From Janthinobacterium sp. 61 (lineage in GTDB: Bacteria > Pseudomonadota > Gammaproteobacteria > Burkholderiales > Burkholderiaceae_D), in the NCBI RefSeq assembly GCF_002846335.1, contig NZ_PJMQ01000001.1, positions 992,001 through 1,056,000 on the forward strand: a stretch of DNA of 64,000 bases, read 5' to 3'. The position numbers and the translations under genes are program-made. This document shows positions 1 to 7,773 of this stretch, in pieces; the first letter of the stretch is position 1, and each line of letters starts with the position of its first letter. The notes under the pieces were generated by a model. That model was not told the DNA's origin. It ran no database searches and was given only the letters and a program-made list of their open reading frames with translations.

Positions 1-1
1 T

Positions 2-328
2 GCGGTCGAGATTCGCGAGCGGAGCGAGAACACGGTTGTCGCCAGCGTGGGCATACATTACCACGGCGTGCGCCAAAGCTTCACCACGTCCAACGAGAAC
101 GTGCCGCCGACATCCATCAAGATGAAGCTGGTGGACGGTCCTTTCAAGACCCTCGACGGCGTGTGGACCTTCAAGGCCCTGCGCGAAGATGCCTGCAAGA
201 TCGAACTGGATCTGCACTACGAGTTCTCCAGCCGCGTGCTCGAGCAGATCATCGGCCCCGTCTTCGGCATGATCGCCAACAGCATGGTCGATTCCTTCTG
301 CAAGCGCGCGGAGACGGTGTATGGCTGA
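2..328 (+). CDS. ratA: RatA-like START/COQ10 protein, 5'-truncated by the window edge
   Basis: The reading frame is open from the first codon of the window, so the gene starts upstream. The visible 108 residues end in the typical COQ10/START C-terminus: a beta-strand region (VDGPFKTLDGVWTF), then ELDLHYEFSSR, and a last helix with GPVFGMIANSMVDSFCKRA. RatA and its mitochondrial relative Coq10 are lipid-binding proteins. The E. coli protein was described as a toxin that blocks 70S assembly, although a ubiquinone-chaperone role is equally plausible. The gene overlaps the next one by 8 bases, matching the conserved ratA-rnfH arrangement in proteobacteria. It is chromosomal backbone, not phage. 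Confidence 0.9.
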   Translation, partial: AVEIRERSENTVVASVGIHYHGVRQSFTTSNENVPPTSIKMKLVDGPFKTLDGVWTFKALREDACKIELDLHYEFSSRVLEQIIGPVFGMIANSMVDSFCKRAETVYG

Positions 329-617
329 AGCAGACATCACGGTACAAGTATGCTACGCGATGCCGGACAGCACGTTCCTGCGCTCCTTGAGCGTGCCTGT
401 GGGCACTACCATCGGGCAGGCTGTGGCGCAGAGCGGCTTGCTGCAGGCCATCCCGGGCATCGATCTGGCCATCAATATGGCTGGCATCTATGGCAAGAGG
501 AAGCCGCTCGATACCGTATTGCACGAGCATGACCGTGTGGAAGTGTACCGGCCCTTGCTGGCCGACCCGAAGGAGGCGCGCCGGCGCCGCGCCAGCAGCA
601 AGCCTGCCAAAGGCTGA
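321..617 (+). CDS. rnfH: RnfH family ubiquitin-like protein
   Basis: This 98-residue protein has the UPF0125/RnfH pattern: ITVQVCYAMPDS near the N-terminus, the GTTIGQAVAQSG helix, then GIYGKRKPLDTVLHEHDRVEVYRPL and a basic tail. Members adopt a beta-grasp fold and are named for linkage to the rnf electron-transport operon; their function is not settled. The ATG lies inside the ratA stop region, so translation is probably coupled. It is the last chromosomal gene before the attachment site of prophage A. Confidence 0.92.
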   Translation: MAEADITVQVCYAMPDSTFLRSLSVPVGTTIGQAVAQSGLLQAIPGIDLAINMAGIYGKRKPLDTVLHEHDRVEVYRPLLADPKEARRRRASSKPAKG

Positions 618-709
618 GGCGCCAGGGCCGCACCGTCTGACGACCGCTATTTTTTGCCATTCTCAAGTATCTTTTCTATGCTGCAAGGATGGAGGGCGCT
701 TTTTCCTTG

Positions 710-755
710 ATAAGTTGCTTTTATCCGTCACAAGCGATTATCCATGCGGGTTCCA
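710..755. other. attachment-site core, left end of prophage A
   Basis: The stretch begins ATAAGTTGCTT and ends CATGCGGGTTCCA. A diverged second copy lies at 7688-7732 (ATAAATTGCTT ... CATGCGGGCTCCA). Both copies sit immediately outside the 3' end of a tyrosine-integrase gene, where phage attachment sites normally lie. Only the right side of this copy carries the integrase arm-type repeats, as expected for a host-phage junction. The exact crossover bases cannot be fixed without the empty site. Confidence 0.6.
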
Positions 756-774
756 GCCATTCCGCAATAGGCAT

Positions 775-793
775 GGGCGAAACGTGGGCGAAA
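775..793. repeat. integrase arm-type direct repeat pair (prophage A)
   Basis: Two copies of GGGCGAAA start at 775 and 786, 11 bases apart. The same pair with the same spacing occurs at 7569/7580 and 7752/7763 around the second core. Direct repeats at one helical turn beside a core are characteristic of integrase arm-binding sites. Confidence 0.55.
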
Positions 794-796
794 AAG

Positions 797-1210
797 CTAA
801 GCGCCCCTTGCCTTAAGCCCATCCGTCAATTCGCAGTAGTGATCGGGCAATACCCCACCTTGCTGCTCAACCCGGCGGCCGTAAGTTCTCATGGTCGTAT
901 CGGTATGTCCCATTTGCTTTGCCACGTACATCGCGTTGGCGCCCGTCGTTAGCAGGGGCGACGCGAAGGTGTGCCTTGTTTGATACGGATTTCGGTAGCG
1001 GACCTGGGCCTTCTCGATCATTGCCGTCCAGAAGAGGGGCAGGCGCTGCGTGTTGTCCCAGCCCTGACAGGTAGCCGGATCAAGGAATACCAGGCCGCCA
1101 GCAAGCAGGCTATGTCGTTTCTGCGCAAGCAGCGCGTCGACGGCGCCGCTACGCAGATCGACCAGGCGGCCGGCGCGCGTCTCCAGTGCCTCCCGAGACT
1201 TGCCCATCAC
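797..1210 (-). pseudogene. tyrosine integrase, C-terminal fragment (prophage A)
   Basis: Only the catalytic C-terminus of a phage tyrosine recombinase remains. From VDLRSGAVDALLAQ onward it parallels the complete integrase at 7774-8961: FLDPATCQGWD, YQTRHTFAS, YVAKQMGHTDTTM, and ending close to the attachment core as the intact gene does. The N-terminal arm-binding and core-binding domains are missing, and the sequence upstream of about 1205 belongs to a methyltransferase fragment on the other strand. The nucleophile region reads TYGRRVE where the intact copy has IYARWLE. This is a deletion remnant and probably inactive. Confidence 0.85.
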
Positions 1211-1473
1211 GCGTCACCGTGCTGGGCCATTGCTATCCGAACGTATCGAACCTGGGCGACATGACCAAGATCGCCGTCCTGGTCCGAGTCGGCTTCTTGC
1301 CTGCGCCGGACGTCTTCTGCAGCGGCACGCCGTGCCAAGTGTTTTCGATTGCGGGCCTGCGCAATTCGCTCGACGACGAGCGCAGTAACCTTTCCCTTGT
1401 TTTTTGCGAGATCGCAGATGAAATTGACGCACGACGCGCTGCAGATGGTCTTCTTCCAACCGTTGTTTTTTAG
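1210..1473 (+). pseudogene. DNA cytosine methyltransferase fragment (prophage A)
   Basis: About 85 codons match residues 45-130 of the complete cytosine methyltransferase at 26570-28501. They include YPNVSNLGDMTKIAVLV, the catalytic motif GTPCQVFSIAGLRNS and FCEIADEIDARRAA. The 5' end is joined directly to the integrase fragment, and the 3' end stops at a TAG just after LLPTVVF, where the intact copy continues into WENVPG. Both the AdoMet-binding start and the target-recognition region are lost. In another frame the DNA also keeps the MKLTHDALQ start of the overlapping gene described at 26910. Confidence 0.85.
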
Positions 1474-1691
1474 CCGACCTGGAGCGGCGCTTGGTCGATC
1501 AAGCCCGCGCCAACGAAATCGAAGCGCAGCGTTTGCGCGACGAAACGGCAGCACGGGCTGCTGGGGCTGTCGCCAATTCGCAAGTTGCCAGCCTGAGCAA
1601 GGAGCAACTGCAGACTGCGCTGGATCACAAAGGCATCAACTATCCCACAGCAGCAAACAAGGCTGAACTGCAAGCGCTGCTGGGCGTTTGA
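1473..1691 (+). pseudogene. virion-associated protein, C-terminal fragment with HeH/LEM-like end (prophage A)
   Basis: The frame reads ADLERRLVDQARANEIEAQRLRDETAARAA and is related to the coiled-coil part of the protein at 48827-49294 (NEVEAQRLRDEAAKQAA). It then continues into SLSKEQLQTALDHKG and AANKAELQALLGV, which resembles the HeH/LEM helix-extension-helix motif found at the ends of phage structural proteins. The prophage B protein lacks this end. The fragment is fused to the methyltransferase fragment by deletion. A TTG at 1491 could still start a 66-residue product, but there is no reason to think it is expressed. Confidence 0.7.
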
Positions 1692-1749
1692 GCGAGCCAG
1701 TCGTGACCGGCAATGAAACGGGCGCCATCATGCCAGGCGCCGGCTTCGA

Positions 1750-2394
1750 TCAAGTGGACTTGTTCTTGCGACGAGCCACGAAGCCGAGGAGGCCCAGGCC
1801 CGCCAGGAGCATGCCGTAGGTTTCTGGCTCAGGCACGGCGGCGGTGATATTCGCTGTATAGGTCAGATTGCTTACATAATAGGTGTCCCACGCCTGATTC
1901 AAATCAAGGGGATTTTTGCCACCAGAATTCAGATACACGAAATTACCTGCCAAGCCACCGTCGCCGGTCGACCCTAGCATCGTTACGCTTGAAATGGGAT
2001 TGGTGATGCCCGCGACTGTTAAGTATGCGATGTAATTTGCATTGGCCTCTAATGTCAAATTGATTCCATTTGCTCCGAGCAGCTGGCTGCCGCCGGTGTA
2101 CGCGATGGGTGAACTGGTGTACAAGGCGGGCCCGATGGCTTTGCTGCCATCCCAGGCTGCAATTGTCAGCCCTACGTTGCCTCTAGCCCCTGAAGTCGCA
2201 TAAAAGGTGAAATCTTGAAGCACTCCGCCGAGTGAGGTGAAAGTTTCGCCATAACTGGTCGTGTCAGGAGCGCCGAGGGAGGAGATTGCCGTACCTATTG
2301 TCCCGACGTTGGAATAGGTCGTGGCTTGTGCATGGATAGAGGAGCAGCAAATGAGAGCGCTGAGTACAATTTTGGCAACGGCTTGTGTGTTCAT
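1750..2394 (-). CDS. PEP-CTERM sorting-domain secreted protein
   Basis: The 214-residue product has a Sec signal peptide (MNTQAVAKIVLSALICCSS, cleavage near AQA). A beta-rich, Ser/Thr/Gly-rich body follows. The C-terminus is a canonical PEP-CTERM signal: VPEPETYGMLLAGLGLLGF followed by ARRKNKS. Proteins of this type are processed by an exosortase and exported to the envelope or extracellular polysaccharide; the body has no recognised catalytic domain. It lies on the opposite strand between two prophage A gene fragments whose prophage B homologues are direct neighbours (48827-49294 and 49360-49875), so it appears to be inserted cargo. The 140 bases upstream are AT-rich and probably hold its promoter. 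Confidence 0.88.
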   Translation of the reverse strand: MNTQAVAKIVLSALICCSSIHAQATTYSNVGTIGTAISSLGAPDTTSYGETFTSLGGVLQDFTFYATSGARGNVGLTIAAWDGSKAIGPALYTSSPIAYTGGSQLLGANGINLTLEANANYIAYLTVAGITNPISSVTMLGSTGDGGLAGNFVYLNSGGKNPLDLNQAWDTYYVSNLTYTANITAAVPEPETYGMLLAGLGLLGFVARRKNKST

Positions 2395-2536
2395 TTTTCC
2401 CCCGTATTATTGATGTTTAAAAGGTACGAAAATTAATTATATGATAATTTCTGCGGGGTATTCCGCCTATAGTTTTTTATTATAAAAACAACATAAGTGA
2501 TTGTGATCATCATAGAATCTGGCACCGGCCTGCCTA

Positions 2537-2710
2537 ATGCCGACTCCCAAGCCGGCATTGCCGCAGCGGACGCCCGTTGCACCAGCCTGGGCGGCGCTGG
2601 ATGAGGCAGCCAAGGAAGTCGCGTTGCGCAAGCGTCAGACGATGGGCAATGTTGTCGGAAAACCGCACGCCGCGGTATGCCACGAATTGGATGGAACTGC
2701 CCAAGGTGAG
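2537..2710 (+). pseudogene. DnaT-like head-tail gene, frameshifted fragment (prophage A)
   Basis: In one frame the DNA encodes AADARCTSLG. After a small deletion the next frame continues with AWAALDEAAKEVALRKRQTM. Together they match AAADARCARLGLTAWAALAE and the following ADKEIALRKA of the complete gene at 49360-49875. Downstream similarity fades at the nucleotide level around CGCACGCCGCGG and GAATTGGATGG. The gene is disrupted by at least one frameshift and truncated at both ends. Confidence 0.65.
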
Positions 2711-2754
2711 GGCGCAGTAAAACCCGGCATGCCTATTGGCCTCGACGTGAATTT

Positions 2755-3207
2755 CTATGCTACTGCCTCGCGGAGTGGCGTTGCGCTGACAGCGACTTGG
2801 GGAGCGTTGCAGTAGTTCGACCAGATATGCAGCAGCAGGATGCGTTTTTCCAGCAAGTCGTCCCTGCGATACGCTGCCTCCACCTTGTCAGGCAAGCTGT
2901 GCGCCAGCGCATGCTCGCATACCTCGCGCGGGAAAAAGTTTGCAACCCGTTCCAAGCACCAGTCGCGTAACGTCGACCGCAGGCCGTGCACGGTGATAGT
3001 AGACCGGTTCCTATGGCGCCGCTGCCGGCGTTGCGGCCTATCCCACCGGCGGGCTACCTCCTGACGCAGTGGCGCGAGATATTCAAGCCTTGATCCTGCA
3101 GACGGAAGAGGTGGCCGCGACAGAGCGCACTTGCCAGGCGTTTGTGAGTCGGAACGGCATGAGTCAGTAGCATCATGCAATCGCCCTGTGTTGCCTACGG
3201 CTATCAT
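2755..3207 (-). pseudogene. P4-type tyrosine integrase, C-terminal fragment
   Basis: The frame contains TVHGLRSTLRDWCLER, then REVCEHALAHSLPDKVEAAY with the catalytic tyrosine, then RRDDLLEKRILLLHIWSNYC. This is the ending of P4/CP4-57-type island integrases (usual form: VHGFRSTFRDWA.ER and DKVEAAYRRGDLFEKRR). It is a different subfamily from the phage integrase at 7774. The N-terminal 250 or so residues are missing and the first part of the open frame (arginine- and proline-rich) is not recognisable. It marks a second, older mobile element next to the adhesin gene. Confidence 0.75.
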
Positions 3208-3270
3208 TTATTGACAATGAGCTTCAGCTCCAGTAGCCTGAGGATATTGTCTAAAGTATAAAGAAAAAAG

Positions 3271-6200
3271 ATGCCTCAGCCCCTTATCTCCAATGTCCAA
3301 GCCTATATCGGCGAGCAATTTCTCACGATGTATTTCGATGTGGCGCTCGACGCCGCACATCCGCCGCCAATCGAGGCCTTCGAGGTGTATATCGACGGAT
3401 TCCCGACCCTGGTGACCGGAGTGCAAGTCGATAGCGTCGCCAAGACCGTCACGTTGAGCTTCAGTGGCTCGCCGCTTAGCGCCAACAACTCCATCGATAT
3501 CGTGTACTACGATCCGAGCGGCGGCAACGACCTTAATGCCATCCAGGGCGTAGACGGCGCCGATGCGCCCGATTTTATTAGTGGCACCACCGTCTCCGGC
3601 GTCCGTCCCCCCCCGTCCGCACCGTCGACGCCGGCGCTCTCCAGCGGCAGCGACAGCGGCATACTGGGCGACGGCATCACGAATGACACAACGCCGACGG
3701 TGACCGGCACCGCCGCCGCTAATGCCACCGTCAAGCTGTACGACACCAACGGCACCACCTTACTGGGTAGCAGCACCGCCGATGGTTCCGGCAACTGGAG
3801 CATCACCAGCAGCGCGCTGACCGAGGGTACGCACTCGCTTAAGGCGACCCAGACCGACAGCGGCAACAAAACATCGCCGCTGAGCACCGGACTGTCGCTG
3901 ACCATCGACACCACGGTGATCGCGCCGAGCAGCCTGCAGTTGTCGAACGGCAGCGACAGCGGCAGCCTGGGCGACGGCATTACCAACGCCGGCACGCCGA
4001 CCATCACCGGCCACGCCGAAGCCAACGCCGCCGTGCGCCTGTACGACACTAACGGCACCACCTTGCTGGGCTCGACCACCGCTGACGGCTCCGGCAACTG
4101 GAGCATCACCAGCAGCACGCTGATCGAGGGTGCGCACACGCTGACGGCCAAGCAGACCGACGCCGCCGGCAACGTCTCCGGTACCTCCAGCGGCTTCAGC
4201 TACATGCTCGACACCATCGGCCCCGTCGGCATGGCGCTGAGTTCGACCTCGGTGGCGATGTCCAACGCCACCAACGGCGCCACCATCGCCACGCTGTCGG
4301 CCACCGATGCCACCGCCATCACCTACGGCTTCGCGGTCGGCAACGGCACCATCGACGCCGACAACGGCAAATTCACCGTCTCCGGCACATCACTTGTGGC
4401 GGCGCAGAGCCTGGCCGCCGGCACTTACCATATCTACATGAAGGCCACCGACGCTTCCGGCAATGGCGCGTACCAGATTTTCGCCATCCAAGTGGTCAAC
4501 GCCCCCAGCGTCACCGCCATCGAGCGCACCGCAGGGGCCTCGCTCACCGTGCCGAGCGGCGCCACCTCGGTGAACTACACTGTCACCTTCGACCAGTCGG
4601 TCACCGGCGTCGACACCGGCGACTTCACGCTGACCGCCACCGGCAACGCCGCCGGCACCATCAGCGGGGTCGTCGGCAGTGGCAGCACCTACACCGTCAC
4701 CGTGAATGGCGTCAGCGGCGACGGCACGCTGCGGCTGGACCTGAACAGTAGCGGCACCGGCATCCAGAACGGCTCGTCGGTCGCTATCATCGGCGGCTAC
4801 GCGGCGGGCCAGATCTTCGGGCTGGACCACACGGCCTCCTCCGCGCCGTCCACTCCGGTGATGACGGCCGGCGCCGACACAGGCACTTCCAACACCGACG
4901 GCATCACCAGCAATGCCATGCCGGAATTCACCGGCACCGCAGAGGCCAACGCCACCGTCAAGCTGTACGACGCCAACGGCACCACCTTGCTGGGCTCGAC
5001 CACCGCCGACGGCTCCGGCAACTGGAGCATCGCCAGCAGTACGCTGACCGACGGCAGCCATACGCTGACGGCCAAGCAGACCGACGCCGCCGGTAACACC
5101 TCGGGCGCCAGCGGTGGATTGGTGGTGGTGATCGACACCAGCGCCGCAGCGCCGGCTGCACCCACGCTGGCCGTTGCCAGCGATGGTGGCGTGCCGGGTG
5201 ACGGCATCACCAAGTATGCCACGCCGACCATCACAGGCACGGCCGAAGCCCATGCCAGTGTGACGCTGTACGATACCGATGGCACGACCGTGCTGGGTAT
5301 TGCGACGGCCGATGCCAGCGGTGCCTGGAGCCTCGTTTCTTCTCCCCTGAGCGAAGGCAGTCATACGCTGAGCGTGAAGCAGGTCGACCTGGCAGGCAAC
5401 GTTTCGTCCATCAGCGCCGGCCTGGCGCTGACCATCGATACGCAGGCGCCGCCCGCGCCGTCCGTTCCTGTGCTGGCAGTCGCCAGCGACAGCGGCACCG
5501 TGGGCGACAACATCACCGATATCACCGCACCCGTGATCAAGGGCAGCGCGGAGGCCAACGCCACCGTCAAGCTGTACGATACCGACGGCACGACGGTGTT
5601 GGGCACGGCCGTCGCCGATGGCGCGGGTAACTGGAGCATCACGAGCAGTACGTTGGCGGTCGGCGTGCATACCCTGAGCGCCAGGCAGGTCGACCTGGCC
5701 GGCAACGAGTCGTCGGCCAGTGCATCGCTGGCGCTGACGATCAAGGCCTTGCCAACGCCGTCGCTGCCGACGACACCCGTTACCTCGATCGATGGCGTGG
5801 ACGTGACGCAGCAGCCGGTTGCCTTGCCGGGCGGCGGCACAGGTACCCAGACCACGATTCCGATCGTCAGCAACGACCGCAGCGAATCGACCGGCAATGC
5901 CAGCGTCGCCGACATTCCACTGGTAACGGCGGGTGTCAATAACCTGCTGCTGGCGCAGCTGTCCCCCGGCTTCGGCTTGACGGCCAGCGGCGGAGCCAGT
6001 CAACCGGCCGGCAGTTCGATCGAGCATCTGCTTCAAGCCATCCTGGCGGCCACATCTGGCCATGCCGCCAGCGATCAGGGGCATCTGACCGGCAACGGCC
6101 TGGCGTTTTTGAACCAGTTGGCCGCCAGCGTGCCGCTGCTGGTACAGACCATTGTGCCGACCAGTACGCCGACGGCGCCGAGCGGCGCGCTGACGCTGAC

Positions 6201-7065
6201 CGGCACCAGCACCGACGCGCAACACACGGCGTTGGTCATCGACGCCAGCCATCTGGCCGCCAGCAGCTCGCTGGTGCTAAACGCTGTGGATTTCGCCGCC
6301 ATCGTCGGTGCCGCCAACGTGGTTGCCAATACCAGCGGGCAGGTTTTGGCGGGCGACGCCGCCAGCCAGCAATTCACGGTTTCTTCAGCCAGTGGCGGTG
6401 CAGTATTCTCGGGCGGCGGCAACGATACCCTGCTGTTCAATTCGCCGTCGGCCGCACCGGCCGGTGCCACGGGAGTGGCCGCGCGGGCTGCTGCCGGCGC
6501 TGACACGACCACTATCCTGCACGGTGGACTGGGCAGCGATACTGTGGCTTTCAGCGGCGCCAGTTCCGACTACACGGTGGAGGCCCATGAAGGCTATCTG
6601 ATTGTGACCGCCAAGACGCAGCCGACGCAGCACGCGCTGGTATTGAACGCGGAGAACCTAAAGTTCAGCGATACCACGGTGGCCGTCGAAAATCGAGGGG
6701 TGCTGACGTCGATTGCCGGCCTGTACCAGGATATTCTGGGGCGCCAGGCCGACTACTTGGGCATCGAGTATTGGGCCACGGCGGAAAAGAATGGCGTCAG
6801 CATGGGCAAAATTGCGCTCGACATGATCAGCGCGTCAGAGGGCCACCTCTTGCAGTCCACGCCTTTTAACGGTAATAGCGCGCATGATCTGGAACTGCTG
6901 TACCAAGGGATCTTCAGTCGCCACAGCGATGCTGGTGGATTGACGTACTGGAGCGACAAGATGGCGCAGGGCATGAGCCTGGAATTGGTGGCACAGAACA
7001 TGATCGCCGCCGAGGAAATGAACGGGCACAAGGTGGCGGTGCAGGACTGGAATTTCTTCGCCTAG
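3271..7065 (+). CDS. large surface adhesin: SwmB-like N-terminus, bacterial Ig repeats, RTX-like motifs and DUF4214 C-terminus
   Basis: The 1264-residue product has no N-terminal signal peptide. Residues 1-110 resemble a SwmB-type domain (YFDVALDAAHPPPIEAF, SANNSIDIVYYD). Five Ig-like repeats of about 95 residues share the pattern APSxPxLxxxSDSG, DGIT, PTITGTAEANATVKLYDT, NWSITSSTL and AKQTDAAGN. A cadherin-like unit (GNGTIDADNGKFTVSG) and a VTFDQSVTGVDTGDFTL unit interrupt the series. Near the end are RTX-type turns (FSGGGNDTLLFN, HGGLGSDTVAF) and two DUF4214 units (YQDILGRQADYLGIEYW; YQGIFSRHSDAGGLTYW). This layout fits type I secretion and a role in adhesion or biofilm. Near-identical DNA between repeats makes it prone to repeat-number change. 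It lies within the remnant between two attachment cores, probably as cargo. Confidence 0.85.
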   Translation: MPQPLISNVQAYIGEQFLTMYFDVALDAAHPPPIEAFEVYIDGFPTLVTGVQVDSVAKTVTLSFSGSPLSANNSIDIVYYDPSGGNDLNAIQGVDGADAPDFISGTTVSGVRPPPSAPSTPALSSGSDSGILGDGITNDTTPTVTGTAAANATVKLYDTNGTTLLGSSTADGSGNWSITSSALTEGTHSLKATQTDSGNKTSPLSTGLSLTIDTTVIAPSSLQLSNGSDSGSLGDGITNAGTPTITGHAEANAAVRLYDTNGTTLLGSTTADGSGNWSITSSTLIEGAHTLTAKQTDAAGNVSGTSSGFSYMLDTIGPVGMALSSTSVAMSNATNGATIATLSATDATAITYGFAVGNGTIDADNGKFTVSGTSLVAAQSLAAGTYHIYMKATDASGNGAYQIFAIQVVNAPSVTAIERTAGASLTVPSGATSVNYTVTFDQSVTGVDTGDFTLTATGNAAGTISGVVGSGSTYTVTVNGVSGDGTLRLDLNSSGTGIQNGSSVAIIGGYAAGQIFGLDHTASSAPSTPVMTAGADTGTSNTDGITSNAMPEFTGTAEANATVKLYDANGTTLLGSTTADGSGNWSIASSTLTDGSHTLTAKQTDAAGNTSGASGGLVVVIDTSAAAPAAPTLAVASDGGVPGDGITKYATPTITGTAEAHASVTLYDTDGTTVLGIATADASGAWSLVSSPLSEGSHTLSVKQVDLAGNVSSISAGLALTIDTQAPPAPSVPVLAVASDSGTVGDNITDITAPVIKGSAEANATVKLYDTDGTTVLGTAVADGAGNWSITSSTLAVGVHTLSARQVDLAGNESSASASLALTIKALPTPSLPTTPVTSIDGVDVTQQPVALPGGGTGTQTTIPIVSNDRSESTGNASVADIPLVTAGVNNLLLAQLSPGFGLTASGGASQPAGSSIEHLLQAILAATSGHAASDQGHLTGNGLAFLNQLAASVPLLVQTIVPTSTPTAPSGALTLTGTSTDAQHTALVIDASHLAASSSLVLNAVDFAAIVGAANVVANTSGQVLAGDAASQQFTVSSASGGAVFSGGGNDTLLFNSPSAAPAGATGVAARAAAGADTTTILHGGLGSDTVAFSGASSDYTVEAHEGYLIVTAKTQPTQHALVLNAENLKFSDTTVAVENRGVLTSIAGLYQDILGRQADYLGIEYWATAEKNGVSMGKIALDMISASEGHLLQSTPFNGNSAHDLELLYQGIFSRHSDAGGLTYWSDKMAQGMSLELVAQNMIAAEEMNGHKVAVQDWNFFA

Positions 7066-7687
7066 CCGTGCCGTCGGTGCGGAGATCTGCTGCCTGAGGT
7101 CTCCGCTCGCCTGAGCTGTCGGGTGTGGCGCGACATCAAGTAACGATTTCGCGCCGCACACCAAGAGGCCTATTGATGCCCATCATGGGTAGCATGGCGA
7201 ATGACCGGGCTGCCGCCTGTTGTTTTGACCTGGCGGTTTGCATTGGCCCGTACGCTACCGGAACCCGGCCGCCTCGCCACCTTAATTGCGCTGTAGGCGC
7301 TCGCTCGGGTGCTGACAGCTGACGGGCGCGCTGTAGCGGGTGGCGAGGGCGAAGCTGTCCAGCCCTATCAGATCGCCGCTGCGGTGTTCGACAATGCCGC
7401 TTGATCTGCAACGGCACACTGCAAGCAGAGGAGGGCGCCCAGCGCGTGCTTCATTGCAATCTTTCTATTTGCTCATGCTTGCAGATGGCACTGCCTTCGA
7501 TTATGTCGGGTGCCTGTCTACCTGATCTTGGGCAGCATCAGAAAGAGACGAAGAAGCCGCCAAAACAGGGGCGAAATTTGGGCGAAAACGTGGACATTTC
7601 CAGACATTTCGATGGGGCCGAAAACGGCATTCCCACTATGTCTACCGAGGTTTGTGAATGTTCAAGACAAGAGGCAGGAATTTCTGT
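7066..7687. other. gene-free stretch between adhesin and second attachment core
   Basis: I see no supported gene in these 620 bases: the open frames are short, lack ribosome sites and have no recognisable protein pattern. A perfect 7-bp stem (GCGGAGA ... TCTCCGC) lies at about 7079-7105, just after the adhesin stop. It lacks a T-run, so it is at best a weak terminator. Near the right end are the arm-type repeats at 7569-7587. The stretch probably represents the eroded right end of prophage A. Confidence 0.5.
7569..7587. repeat. arm-type repeat pair left of second core
   Basis: GGGCGAAA occurs at 7569 and 7580 with 11-base spacing, identical in sequence and phase to the pairs at 775/786 and 7752/7763. 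Being left of the core, this pair would be the distal arm of prophage A's right attachment site. Confidence 0.55.
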
Positions 7688-7732
7688 ATAAATTGCTTCC
7701 TATCCCAAGGGCCAGCATTCATGCGGGCTCCA
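7688..7732. other. attachment-site core between prophage A and prophage B
   Basis: It starts ATAAATTGCTT and ends CATGCGGGCTCCA, matching the core at 710-755 with substitutions in between. Arm-type repeats flank it on both sides, as expected where the right end of one prophage meets the left end of another. The integrase gene of prophage B ends 42 bases to its right. Confidence 0.6.
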
Positions 7733-7751
7733 AGGGGGCGCGACAATTTGA

Positions 7752-7769
7752 GGGCGAAACGAGGGCGAA
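7752..7769. repeat. arm-type repeat pair right of second core (prophage B)
   Basis: GGGCGAAA at 7752 and GGGCGAA at 7763, spaced 11 bases, lie between the core and the 3' end of the integrase gene. This is the position of the integrase-side arm. Confidence 0.55.
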
Positions 7770-7773
7770 TTGC

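Noticed and set aside
617..710. tmRNA or tRNA 3' end as attachment target
   Set aside because: The core has a GGGTTCCA word, but the flanking sequence does not form an acceptor/T-arm and lacks a tmRNA 3' end; the target seems to be intergenic DNA after rnfH.
3600..5760. CRISPR-like repetition
   Set aside because: The repeats are about 95-codon Ig-domain repeats inside one reading frame, not short repeats with unique spacers. No array is seen anywhere in the window.
4390..6252. Long antisense open frame (620 codons) across the adhesin gene
   Set aside because: It mirrors the Gly/Ala/Thr-rich repeats of the sense gene, is Arg/Gly/Gln-rich and has no ribosome site. It is a by-product of high GC third positions.
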